The translations under genes were made by a program, and so were the position numbers. Below are positions 21,954 to 33,306 of a stretch of DNA of 64,000 bases, piece by piece; position 1 is the first letter of the stretch; each line of letters starts with the position of its first letter. The notes under the pieces were generated by a model. That model saw nothing but the letters and a program-made list of their open reading frames with translations. It searched no databases and was not told the origin of the DNA. The stretch spans positions 806,001 through 870,000 of the forward strand of contig JAHLMK010000001.1 of assembly GCA_019915135.1 (NCBI GenBank), given 5' to 3'. Origin of the DNA: Strobilurus pachycystidiatus (Eukaryota; Basidiomycota; Agaricomycetes; Agaricales; Physalacriaceae).

Positions 21954-24488
21954 TCAGAAGCCCGGCATGCCCATGAACTGGCCTTGTTGCTGGGGTGGTC
22001 CTGGACTGGGGTGCCGCATGACGCTCTGCTGCATCGCACTGGGCACCCCAAACTGATTGCCCATGTTCATACCCATCATCTGCATCTGCATCATCGGGGT
22101 CATCTGCGGCATCTGGTACGCCAGCGCGTTCGGGTTCGCAAACTGCGCTTGCTGGGCCTGCGGGATCGGCGACATGTTCGGGGATCCCAGGACCGAGGGG
22201 TTACTGATGGGCGACGAGGGCCCGGATTGGCCTTGCAACTTTTGCATCGCTTGCAACTTTGGTGGGGCGCGTCAGAGATTGATATCATAAAGAGTGAGGA
22301 ACAGTACCTCGTAGAAGGCGAAGTCTTGCAGTAAAGAAGTCCTCGCAGGGTGAGAGTGGAAGATCCTTAACATCTCTTGACCTGCATCCGGAAGCAATTC
22401 TTGGGTATCTCGGGAGTTCGTAACGGGCTTTCGTTCTTGCGTATTGCTGCAAGGCTGGTCAGTCTGCAGTTAAGTACGAAGGAAAGACGATAGAAACTTT
22501 AGCTTGATGTGCCGCAGGTTGACGTTGGGAATGTCGCGAACAAAGATCCATCGAACTTTGAAGACGCCCTTCCATTTGTCTGAAGCCCAGACCGTGCTGC
22601 TTCGCGAATAATCGACCTAGGGAAGAACAGATTAGCAAATTGATCAGATAGATGGAGGCAGTAACCAACCGGCGTCAACATCTCAGCCATACCGCAGAAA
22701 TGACCACTAGAGAAAACCGTCAGCGACAGCTTGATATGTAAACTGCGAGGAAGATACCTGGCGTTCACACTGAAAAACAGGTAGATTGGGCCACGGCCAG
22801 CGACTTCCTTAAACGCCTTATCAAGGCGCTTGTTTCCCGGATCAGTCGAACTCCAGATCTCGTATTTGAGAGACTTGTGAACGTCGTCCTCCGTATACGA
22901 TTTGATCACGAAAAAGCGCGCCTGGACGCGAGATTAGAGATGCAGAAGGTTACCATGGAGATGACTTACGAAGGTTGGCCTCGTGTCGAAGGTAGCGGGG
23001 TTGTACCCTTTGGTTGCGATCAGCGATGGGACATCGATGGGCGTGTTCGCAAAGGGCCCTTGAGTGCCAGTGGGGGTCTGACCGGTGGCAGTTCGTGCCT
23101 GTCCTGGGACGTTCGTCATGACACCAAGCCCTCCGGACCGCTGCTGCGGTTGCTGTTGCAAGTACTGGGAGGGAATAGACGGAACATTGGGAACTGGGCC
23201 CGACCCGCTGGAGGACTTGCTGTGGTAGCCCTGCTGCAGATTGGGATTCGAGGAGCGACCAGTGACCACTCGGTCCTTCTGATCCCATCCTGGCTGCGCA
23301 GGACCTTGGTTGTAGACGGGAGTCTTGCGGCCCTCAGCCTCTGTGACCAGCTGCAGTTTCCCTGCGCCGTTGTTATTTCCGCGTCCAGCGCCGTTGTTGG
23401 GGTTGCGCATGCCGGGGGCCTGATTGGGAGGGGGGTATGACGGGTTGAACCGCGGCGGATGCGCGCTCTGACCGCCAGGCTGGTAGTTGGCGGTATAGAT
23501 CTGGGCGCCTGCATTGTTGTTCGAGAGCTCGAGAGCAGACAAAGCGCGTTGCACGTCGTCAATGGCGGCGTTTCCGTTGTTGGATCCGCCGGGTGACCTC
23601 CAGTCGCTGTTGTTGGATCCCCAGGGCGAGTACTGTTTCCCGTAGTATTCATCGTCGTAGGGGGCGGGATCCTCGTAGGTGTACTCCTCTTCCTCGGCGG
23701 CGGCTGCGATTGACTCCTGGGACGGCGGCGGGTGGACGGGCATCGGGGTCTGCAGAGTGCCAGAACGTTTGAGACCCGACGAGGCCATTTTGGGCCGAGT
23801 CCCGCCCGCACCTTGTGCGCCGTATGTGAGCGAGACGTGACGACGGACGCCGGAGCCCGCGGGCGGGGGCGAGGCGCTGGGGGCGTATGGGCCGGCATTG
23901 TCCATGGCTGCGGGGACATCGCCGCCGGGAGATGGCTGGCGATGGGTCAGTGGACGTCGGACGGGACGGCGATGGGAGGCACCTCTTCGTCGTGGGCGCT
24001 GTAGCCGCCGATCTCGCGCTCCCACTCCTCCTCGTCGCCCTCGTGGCCGGCAATGGCGGTGAGACTGTTGAGGGTCTTTGGGGTGAGCGTGCCCGACTTG
24101 GTGCCTTGGTTTTGGAACGCTGGTAGCGAGGCCGATTAGAAGGAGATCGCTGTGTGACCGCGCGAGAAGCAAGGCAAAAAAAGAGCCAGCCTGCGCGGAA
24201 AAGCCGCCACGCACCTCGATGGTATCTCGTCGGCAGCGACGCCTGGCGGTGCAGCGACGACGTCTTTTCGCCGACGGCTCCGACGCCGCCGACCCATTCC
24301 TCGCCGACAAACTCGTCCTCGCCCCAGATCTCCGCGTTCTGCGTCTCCTCCGAGATGGCCTCTCTCGGTGTGCCACGCGCAGGCCTGCTCGCCGCCGTGA
24401 TCGTGTGATGTCGCCGAACCCCTCCCGAGCTCGGCGGTGACGCTGGGTCTGGCGGCACTGGCGGGGTCGACATGATGGTGGTGCACAA
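21954..24488 (-). CDS. YTH-domain RNA-binding protein (m6A reader type)
   Basis: The start is at 24488, or an alternative ATG at 24473. Eight or so exons run to the stop at 21954. The N-terminal half is low-complexity: Pro/Ser, then [16 protein letters not shown], and Asn/Gly/Gln-rich runs ([22 protein letters not shown]). The YTH domain begins at [21 protein letters not shown] and continues [59 protein letters not shown]. The three aromatic-cage Trp positions (KYEIW, VWASDKW) are all present. [21 protein letters not shown] helix follows, and the tail is Met/Gln/Pro-rich. YTH proteins bind N6-methyladenosine in mRNA; the arrangement resembles cytoplasmic YTHDF/Pho92 proteins. The exact splice of the second intron (about 47 nt near 23940) is my best choice. 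Confidence 0.9.
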
Positions 24489-26294
24489 GAGACCTGTTCG
24501 ATCGTGTAAATGTCAGTGATGGTGGTCGTGAGCAACGACACCTTGGATCTTCAAGCTTCAAGCTTCAAGGTTGATAAGCAAAAAAAAAGCAAGTCAAGTC
24601 AAGGCTTTCAAAGGCAGTGTTACTTGCGTTTCACAATTTCCTTGCCTCCAATCGACTCGAAACTAGCTACATGCAGACCGGGGTTCCCGATCGTCACGGA
24701 TCTCTCCGGTCTTTGACAGCAGCTGGGGCAGTGAATCTCCACTTTTCCATGTCAGTGTCACCAGAGTCCCACCGGAGGATGACAATCTCCTCCATCCACC
24801 GCGGTCCCGTTCTCAACGTCACTTTCGATGTATGACTGTGTAGAAGAGCTAGAAACTATCATAGGCAAAGATTCAAAGCCATGGGTCCTGGAGAGCTACT
24901 GACGCGACGACACTGGATCACGCGAACAAGAACAAGGTCAAGTTTTTCTTGCTCCTTGGGTCCTACTAAAAAATTCGAGGGACAATCACGCGTCATACAA
25001 GTCGTATTATATCCGTGCGCTAAGACTGCATCTCGTCGCAACCCACCGCCAGGCCAGAAGCCGAAAATGTCACAGATACCAAGCTATGTGGAACACGCGC
25101 CGGAGTGTGTACATCCGTTACAGCTAATCAAGAATCGACGCACATCCTCGTCACCGTGATGCCGTCGCGGGGTTATAAGTTTTGATTGAGCCGTCATGCC
25201 GGATGAAGCGGAATGGTGAGCAGTGCGCAGAACAGTTTCTTGTTATCCTCGCTGATGTGGGTGAGACCACCTCATTCTAATTGAAAAAGTAGACAGTGCA
25301 GGCTGGGTATGTGGTCCACTTGCGAGAGCGTCGGACACGGTGTTCGCTAGTTCAGGTATCGCTATAATGGGCCACAGGGACTGCTAGACACGACGCAGAC
25401 TAACCTCAGGAGCTCCTCAGACACGGATAGTCACTGACAGACACACAAGAGAGCCAGAGAGGTACTCGGGTAACCATGTACCCAGTTACCTAGCGCTATT
25501 TATGGTCGCATCGAAGGGAACGGCACTGCAAGTACTCGAGTAGTATAGGCGGCCGGCACATGCCGAATAAGCCGCGCCCACAATACGAGTTAGCAAGGCG
25601 AGACGCGCTGTTAGTGAGACCGGTATAATGAAGAATGCTGCGGATGGCTCGTAGTAAGCTGATTTTGTCCTCGATAGCTCGCTAGAGGCTCACAAGCAGT
25701 TCACAAGTGACAAGGATATGGGCGCATCAAAACCGTCGGGTTTTGCCGACTTGGGCTCACATGACGCCGCCGCTCAATATCGGATTCGTTGGCCCAGCCT
25801 CTCTTGTCCTGACAGTGGCGATGTCCACCCTAAGCTCTTGTACTTCCCAGCAGGGTTCCTGAGTCAAACCTCCTTGCTGTCCCCTGAGTCCACTCTCTCT
25901 TTTCCGAGTGGATCTACTCGACAGACGCGGTTTTCTGGGCCCCACGAAAAGAATTACACGCTGGCTCAACTGACTAGATGTGTATGGCGCGAGCTGGTTC
26001 TGAAAGCATGCGGGGAAAGGAGTAGACGGATCACTATGATATGAAACGGCTGCGAGGCACAACGCGGTGTATGCATGCTTTTACTATAATTCATTGTCTG
26101 ACAGCCTCCCCTTTCCGCCGCCAAGTTTCTCCATAAAAATCAGCCCGAAAAAATCCAGAGCTTTGATTCCCTTCACTCGCACTCTCTCTGTGTGCAGCGC
26201 TGGTGTCTGAACCAGTCAAGCCATAGGACACTTCTCTATCAAGAGCATCATCAGCGTCATCATCTCGTCTCGTAGCTCTGCCGATCGCGACACG
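24489..26294. other. Long intergenic interval, no gene seen
   Basis: About 1.8 kb lies between the divergent YTH-domain and glyoxal-oxidase starts. An A-run near 24581 and several short open frames exist, but none has a domain, signal peptide or splice support. The region immediately before 26295 is pyrimidine-rich (CTCTCTCT, CATCATC), as is common for basidiomycete promoters. Confidence 0.5.
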
Positions 26295-28628
26295 ATGGCT
26301 TTCTATCTACACACTCCCTTCCTCTTCCTGTCCCTCCTCATCTCGCATTCTTTGGCGCATGTGCCATTGCCTGATGCAGCGCGTCGCTCAACCCTCGAGA
26401 CGCGCGCATCAGTGGCAGGGACTTGGGGTTTGTCCCAAAGTGGGCGAGTGCTTTCTTCGTGCTTGTAGTCTTTCTCTCATCCTTCTCCTTCAGAAACACG
26501 GGCGTTGTTGCCATGATGATGGCAGTCGTTACTGAATCCAAGGTGTTGATCTACGACAAGATGTAAAGACTCTTCATCATCGCCCACCCATCGTCCCCCT
26601 GACTGTGTCCGCAGGGAAAGCAATCCCCTCCAGGTAAACGGCCATGCGGCATGGGCCGTCGAGTACGTAATCTGAATGAATTGTCGCGGCTCAGTGAACC
26701 TCGCCTTAACTGTATGCTATCAGGTTCGACCTCAACGCCAAGACCACGCGGGCATTGAACCCAGTCACCAACTCATTCTGCGCTACGGGCAGCTTCCTTG
26801 CAGATGGAACGTTTGTCAATATAGGTGGACAAGACGATGGCTTTCAAGGCATTCGTCTCTTCAATCCGTGTAATGATGGCACATGCGATGTGTACGAGGA
26901 TCCGGCTGCCCTTCACATAACCAGTAATCGCTGGTACCCTTCATCTGTGAGTTGCCCTTCATCTATGTGCAAGGGTATGCGCGCTCACCTTCTCCTCCAG
27001 GCCCGCTTGCAAGACGGGTCGATCTTCATCATCGGTGGCAGCTACGGTGGGAACTCCAACAGTGCATGACTGGTCGACGTACTCACTCGGGGTGCAGGTG
27101 GCGATTTCCGCAATTATGAGGCCATGAATAATCCTACGTTCGAGTTCTATCCGCCCAAAGTTATACACGGTGAGTAACACTGTTTGTCACTGACATCTTC
27201 TTATACTCTTTGTTCGACTGAAGGCTCTCAGAACAACTGGGGTCGCGTCGACAGCCAGTTCATGAAGGACAGTCTGAATGCTAACCACTTCCCAAACGTC
27301 GTGAGTAACTAGGCCAGCCAACTTGAATACAGTACAAACCCGCTTCACAGGTCCTCTTGCCCTCTGGCAATCTGTTCATCGCGGCGAATAACATGGCCAT
27401 GATTTTCAACTGGCAAACTAACGTTGAAAACCGGCTTCCCAACTTGCCCAATGGTGTCCGCGTCAGGTTCGTCTTTTCTTCTCTCGTCTCGCCTATCACT
27501 GTTACTAATTTCTTTTATCAGTTACCCGTACTCTGGCAGCCACGTTCTGCTCCCGCTTAGTGCAGCCAACGGGTATACGCCCGAGATACTGATTTGTGGT
27601 GGCTCCGATTCTGACGACACAATTCCGTCGTGGGAGCTCTCTGCCCAATATCCAGCATCAACTCAATGCGCCAGGATGGTTCTCAACGCCGCGGGCATTG
27701 CGGCAGGATGGCAAGTCGAACATATGCCGGAGGGCCGTATCATGCACAGCATGATTCTCCTCCCCGATGGACGCGTTCTGATCGTCAATGGTGCAAAGAC
27801 CGGATTCGCGGGGTACGGAAATGTGCGTTCTTCAGTTGTCTATCAATGTACAGTGTTGTCTGATGCGGAGATTGGGAAGGTATACGACCAAATTGGTCAG
27901 AGCAACGCCGACAACCCTGCGTTCAAGCCATACATCTACGATCCGACTGCAGCTGCAGGCAGTCGTTTCTCTACCGCTGGTCTGCCCGCATCTACGATCC
28001 CCAGATTCTATCATTCGGTTGCTACTTTGACGCCCAATGGTGATGTGATGATAGGTGCGTCAACATCATTATCCTGATGCCCTGGAGGGGTTGTTGAAGG
28101 GCTCTTTCGCAGCTGGGTCAAGTCCAAACTACGATGTCACGTATGGAACGACATATCCTAGCGAATACCGGTGAGTGAACCGACCTTCCCAGATACACGG
28201 ACTCTCATTGTTCTTTCAGAGTCGAATTCTTGTCGCCTCCGTACATGAACAGTGTTCGTCCTTCGTATACCGGACTACCAGCCACTATCAAGTACGGAAG
28301 TACCTTCAACTTGGCCGTCACGCTGCCTACGCTGACCACTAAGCTGACCGGTTAGTGGTCGCCTCTCCTCTGTAACTCAATCTTACTGACCATGTCTACA
28401 GTCATGCTACATGACCTTGGATTCAGCACCCATGGAGTGGGCATGGACGTTCGCGCTTTGGAACTCCCAGCGACACTCAAGACATCTCTCAACCCCAGCC
28501 TCAAGCGCACGCTCGTTGTCACTGCGCCGTTGCTGGCAACCCATTTTCCTCCTGGCCCAGGCTTCCTTTTCATTGTAACCGACACTGGAGTACCCAGTGT
28601 TGCGGCTAAGGTTCTTATCACAGCGTAG
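26295..28628 (+). CDS. Glyoxal oxidase, copper radical oxidase (AA5)
   Basis: This secreted copper enzyme oxidises aldehydes to acids and releases H2O2, the co-substrate of peroxidases. Thirteen exons join in frame to about 568 aa. They include a first intron with a GC donor (26444, GG|GCGAGT) and a 36-nt intron at about 27062-27097 that removes an apparent TGA. The signal peptide is residues 1-20. Family blocks appear in order: VAGTWGLSQSG, TNSFCATGSFLADGTFVNIGG (cross-link Cys), NPTFEFYPP, LPNLPNGVRVSYPYSGSHV, EILICGGS, RFYHSVATLTPNGDVMIAGS (axial Tyr-His), YRVEFLSPPYM, DLGFSTHGVGMD (copper His) and FPPGPGFLFIV. The block usually written NPTYEF has Phe here, where I expect the Cys-linked Tyr. 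If that is confirmed, catalysis may be impaired. A decayed copy lies at 11750-12260. Confidence 0.9.
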
Positions 28629-29106
28629 TGCGGCGAGGCAAGGTTGCCAAATACCATTATAAGCATATTCCGGGAATAAAAATCGAATCACTCTTTGATA
28701 GAGCGGGAACAGAAGTGTCTGGGTGGTCGGAGGACAGCTGCAAGTCGCTGTGTGAGTCTGCTGGGAACTTGAATCTCAGTGCAATCAAGAGAGTCTATCT
28801 AAATGTTTGTGCTGCGTGATACTGTAGTTATCACTCTTCGCAGCAAGCTGCGAGTGGAAAGTAGTATACGAGCTGGCCTTGGCATGGTCGGCATTCGACG
28901 GCTCTCTTTTCTCTCCTTCCACGCAAAGGACGATATTCCCGAAGAAGCACTCTCAATTTGAGTCTCTAACTTGGCCTTTTACCATCTTGCCCGACGTTGA
29001 GCACGGCCTTATCTTCGTTCTGGATTTTACACGTAAGACCGACCGCGATTTGTTTACGACTTCTCGAATACCCTGCATTCTTACAGTCGTGTTTTGCAGA
29101 GCAGCC
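28629..29106. other. Intergenic, F-box upstream region
   Basis: The reading frame of the following F-box gene stays open back to 28879, but similarity to its paralogue begins only near the ATG at 29107. No separate gene is supported. Confidence 0.5.
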
Positions 29107-30774
29107 ATGGGTGAATCACTAGGCCACACCCCCATGGCCCTGCCTTCTTTCGAGTCTCCTTTTCCCATCGACGACATACGGGGCTTCCGTACAGTCGATG
29201 CTCATGATTTTCAAGTCTTGGAGGCTTCCCTTCCCAGCGCAATGGCCGAAGTCGCTGCACTTTCTAGCGAAATAGAGCACGCGGAGGCAAAACTGTCGTC
29301 AACCAAAGCCGCTCATTTGATTATGCAGCGCCACGTTACACAAGCAGGCGCTTATATCCTTCCATCTCCCATCCGCCAACTTCCCACAGAAATCCTTGCT
29401 TTGATTTTTGTTTCCGCCTGCAGCTTCGAGTCGTTGCCCGCAGCGTACGAGGAGGACCCACACCAGGATACCCCACTCTGCATCGCGTCCGTGTGTTGGA
29501 AATGGCGGTGCATTGCTCTCTCCACACCTCATCTGTGGACGACAATTCGCGTCACAGAGACTCTTCCCTGTCACCACCCCACGTATGCGCGCCTTTCAAA
29601 GAGTCTGCCCCTCTCTGTTGGTCTGTATACGTTTGGTGATCATGTCTCTCCAGAAGACACTGGCGTATTTGCGACCCTACCTCGATGGAAAACCGCCAAT
29701 ATCCATCTCACGTATGATATTCTAGGCGTCGAAGCTTTCGAGTCCTATCTCACAGAGCATGCACCTGTGCTAGCCCTTGAGTCACTCACAACGAACGCGG
29801 ACAATCCTGAGCTCTTGGCACAAGTGACGCGCCATGCACCGAAGCTACATACTCTGCGCATCTTCGAAGACGAAGAAAGTATCATGGAAGAATTCTGGGA
29901 GATGGATGATATGCCATGGAGCCAAATACGCCATCTCGACTTGAAGATTCACCAGCTGTCTTCATTACAAGCCCTGAATAAGGACTTTCTGGACGGTGAA
30001 AATCGCACCCTGACGATTAGTCACGACGGCCTCAGCTATAGTGATGACTTGGATGACCTTTATGCCACAGAACCGTTCACGCTCAAAATCACCTCTCTCA
30101 TCATGAATTTCGCCGAGTGGTCGGCGGGCCTGTCGCATTTTCTCGGAATGCTCCTCGTCCCGACGCTGAAGGAGCTATCGTTGACTCTCCCAGTGACGGT
30201 CCACAGTTCCTACTTAGCCGCACTGTTGAGCTCCTCAGACGAAGACTCGTCAATTGCATGAGATGATGACTCGTCGGTTCCAGGAAGGGGCCCTCGTCCG
30301 CTCCCAAAGACGTGGGAGACGGCGATGGACGACCTATCGCGCATGGTCCAAAGGTCACAATGCGAATTGCAATCGCTCGCTCTTCGCACTTGTGATGACG
30401 CAGGTGCAGGCTGGCAGTCTTTGTTACCGGTGACTTCGCTTCTGGATCTCCTCCAACATACGCCGAAGCTTGAACGCCTAGAGCTGATTGAAGGCATATC
30501 GACGCCGTCATTCATCTCGGAGCAGCTTTTGCAGAAGCTATCGGAGCCCACTTTGCTACCCAAGCTCACCTCGCTGCGGCTGGTATGGGCGCGTGTCCCC
30601 CCGAACGACTCGGGCTTGGTAGACGTGTCATCCGCGCGGCTTGGTGGAGTCCCCGGGGTGGTGTCGCTGACATCGGTCGTACTTGGCGTCAGGAATGGGC
30701 AAGAGCTTCCAGGAGATATTGTGAGGTACATGCAGGACCTGAGAGTTCGCGGGCTTCGGGCGACACTATGGTGA
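29107..30774 (+). CDS. F-box/LRR-like protein with in-frame stop or 3n intron
   Basis: The start ATG is at 29107 (MGESLGHTP). The first half has a coiled coil (MAEVAALSSEIEHAEAKL), an F-box motif (SPIRQLPTEILALIFVSAC), SVCWKWRCIALSTPHLWTTI and leucine-rich segments up to LKELSLTLP. A TGA then lies in frame at 30259. The same frame resumes with TWETAMDDLSRMVQRSQCEL and ends RGLRATLW at 30774. A 117-nt intron (30193-30309, GTGACG...CCCAAAG) would excise the stop in phase 0 and reproduce the spacing seen in the paralogue at 38067-39645. Without splicing, the product is truncated at about 384 aa. It is probably an SCF substrate adaptor. It forms a dispersed pair with the pseudogene at 38067. Confidence 0.75.
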
Positions 30775-31099
30775 TGGTGGATAAATAATTTTTTTACACA
30801 AGTGCTGGGAGGTGCATGGGATGTAATCCACGAGTGATAATACCATGCCTTACTGTACTTTTTACATTTTTTTGAGATGATCGACAGACAGACAACGATT
30901 TTGCACGCCCAATAAGGCAATAGCTGTCGCTGGTGTTTTTAGTTTCTTGCCATCACTTGCGCCTTGCTCCGCGTCGCGCTCAACGACCGCGCCTAATTTG
31001 TACCACCCACTCCGGAACTGGTGCCCTGCGTGCTGTCTGTGTTACGCGCGCCTTACTGCTGTTCACATGATAAAAGCATAAAGCAGCCCTATTCTGCAA
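30775..31099. other. Intergenic, no gene seen
   Basis: It contains T-rich runs (30790, 30868) that could serve as polyadenylation context for the F-box gene, and the upstream region of the TilS-like gene. Confidence 0.4.
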
Positions 31100-32948
31100 A
31101 TGAAGGCGTACACCTATGCGAAATCTGTGCTCCCAATAACGGCGGCCGAATTCGCTGCCGCGCTTGCAAAATGCCGCCCTGGTCTCGGATGGAGTCGGTC
31201 TATCGGTGCGTGCCAGCGCCCAGATGATATATTTTATTTATGCATCCTGGCAGCTGTCTCCAACTCGGGAGGACCGGATTCCACCGCACTGCTGTTTCTC
31301 ATGAAGCGCTTCATCGAGGACGAAAGCAATGCTGCGACCGCCGGGCTTCCCCGACGCGTCGTGTCCATCAATATCGACCACAAACTGCAGCAGGCATCGA
31401 AAGCCATGTCGGAAAGATGCGAGCGGCAGGCCAAAGTCATGGGCATCGAGCACTATCACAAGGCCATTCACTGGAACACAGGACAGTTCCCAGACTACCC
31501 CACTAGCGCCGCCGAAAACTTGTCTCGGCTGGCGCGATACAGTCTTCTGCATTCGGCCATGCGCGAAAGCCAAAGCCGTATAATCGCGTTCGGGCACCAT
31601 CTGGACGACCAGGTCGAGACGTCGCTCGCTCGTCTGTCCAAGGGCTCGACGTCCTATGGTGCGGCCGGTATGAAGCACGTCCGCCGTTGGGGAATGGGCC
31701 TCAGCGAGAAATACGGCGCTTTGGGATGGACTGGGCACACTGGGATGAATGACTGGATAATTCGGCCGCTTCTCTCTTTTCCCAAGGTCGGCTATCATTA
31801 CCTTCTTCTTGAGTCTTCGCTCTTATTGCGCTACGCAGGACAGGCTATTGGCAACTTGCGATCATAACAAGCTTGACTATGTCGTCGACCAAACAAACTT
31901 CGAACCGTCCTACACTCTGCGGAATGCGATACGGGGCTTCATCGATTCCGGTGCGCAGACCCCTCAGGTCAGTTGAATCTTGCCTCGACACACATCACAT
32001 GTTGACATCCTCGAAGGAATATTCTGCGAGCACGAATTTACCTGTCCAATTTTCCGTAGATCTAGCAAGGGCACACGAGTCGCTTGTCAAGCTTTCCACT
32101 ACAAACCCACCGGACCTTCGCCGTACAGTAATGGAACTAGGCGAGAAAGCCGACGACATGGTTCAACGAGGTTGGTCTGAGTATCTTCGTGTTCGCGTTC
32201 ACGAAGTGACTTTTCCACAGCTGAATCCTGGCTCCCTAAACTACAGATTCCCACTTGGCCCCCAGGAACGTTTCTTCTCAATGCAGACGTCTTCAAGAAG
32301 GTACCAGAAGATGTACGCATCCACGTTGTGACACGAATACTTCGCTATGTCTCGCCGTACCCATGGGGATCCCTTCACTCAACGGCTCGACATCAATCTT
32401 CGTCACTTCACTCCGCCATCGATAGGCTCCAACGCCATGGTCCCAAATTCGTTATCGGTGCTGGGGTAATGTGGACCTCTGTGATAGCAAGAAACAATCG
32501 TTTCTACGAGGCAAAATTCGCTAAATCATACCATGGACTCAGAGGCTGGCTTGCTACCAGACAGCCGATGCACAGGGACGTGTCCGTAGAGCAGGATCCC
32601 ACCTTCATCGATGTCACCAAAGCCATTAGGGATCGTCTCGATAATCCGGGCAACTTGTCGCTTGAGTTCGAGGAGCTCTATGACTGCCGCTTCGTCGTGC
32701 GCTTCGACGTCCAGCGTATACCGGATGCCTTGATGCGCCACCTTCGTAAAGCGCAGATTTTGATAATACCCGCTGACCAGTACTACACACCCCAAATCGT
32801 CATGCGGGCACCTGAAATGCCCGACGAGGTACTTCATTCGACTGTCCATGGGTTTTCGAGAAACAAAGTACAGGGCAAGGGCAAACGAACATACCCTGTG
32901 GTGTCGGATTGGATCGATGTGGAATACATTCGCCTTCTCACCGGGTAG
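31100..32948 (+). CDS. TilS-like tRNA(Ile)-lysidine synthase (PP-loop ATPase)
   Basis: Five exons can be joined. The intron at about 31206-31252 restores SIAVSNSGGPDSTALLFL, the PP-loop ATP-pyrophosphatase motif. Later blocks are VVSINIDHKLQ, TSAAENLSRLARYSLLHSAM, IAFGHHLDDQVETSLARLSK, SYGAAGMK, WIIRPLLSFPK and, after a second intron, YVVDQTNFEPSYTLRNAIRG. All are hallmarks of TilS N-terminal domains. Introns at about 31974 and 32172 lead to a long divergent C-terminal domain ending at 32948. TilS converts C34 of tRNA-Ile(CAU) to lysidine. In a eukaryote this activity would be expected in mitochondria. The N-terminus (MKAYTYAKSVLPITAAEF) is modestly basic, but a targeting peptide is uncertain. 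A bacterial contaminant is excluded by the spliceosomal introns. Confidence 0.85.
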
Positions 32949-33306
32949 ATACGCCACTGCCGTTGTTCAGTGGCACCTCGACTTGGGCCCTGGTCGTTTA
33001 AACAGCCGTGCATGCTGTAAAGTACTGTAGTTTAGCACTAATAGCACATTCAATGATGACTCAAATCGCGAAACCTGCTGCCCTCATTATCTAGTAATAT
33101 ACGCAGACGAGCAGCAAGAGACCCATTCAAATCTGCATCAGGGCGCACGAAGTGTTACCGCGCATTGCGCAACTGCAGCCGGGCTTGCAATGCGGCGAAG
33201 ACCTTCCAAATTTAAAATAGGCGCCGCCACATTTGATAAACCGCAAGCAAAAAGTGTTATGTCCCTTGTAGATGCACAGCTCCAATAAACTCTAGAGGCG
33301 TCTAGC
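32949..33306. other. Convergent 3' flank, no gene seen
   Basis: Short gap between the stop of the TilS-like gene and the stop of the SRP40-type gene on the other strand. No feature was recognised. Confidence 0.5.

Noticed and set aside
23116..24488. Alternative Pro/Arg-rich frames over the YTH gene
   Set aside because: GC-rich low-complexity DNA opens several frames. Only the one feeding into the YTH domain through good splice sites is kept.
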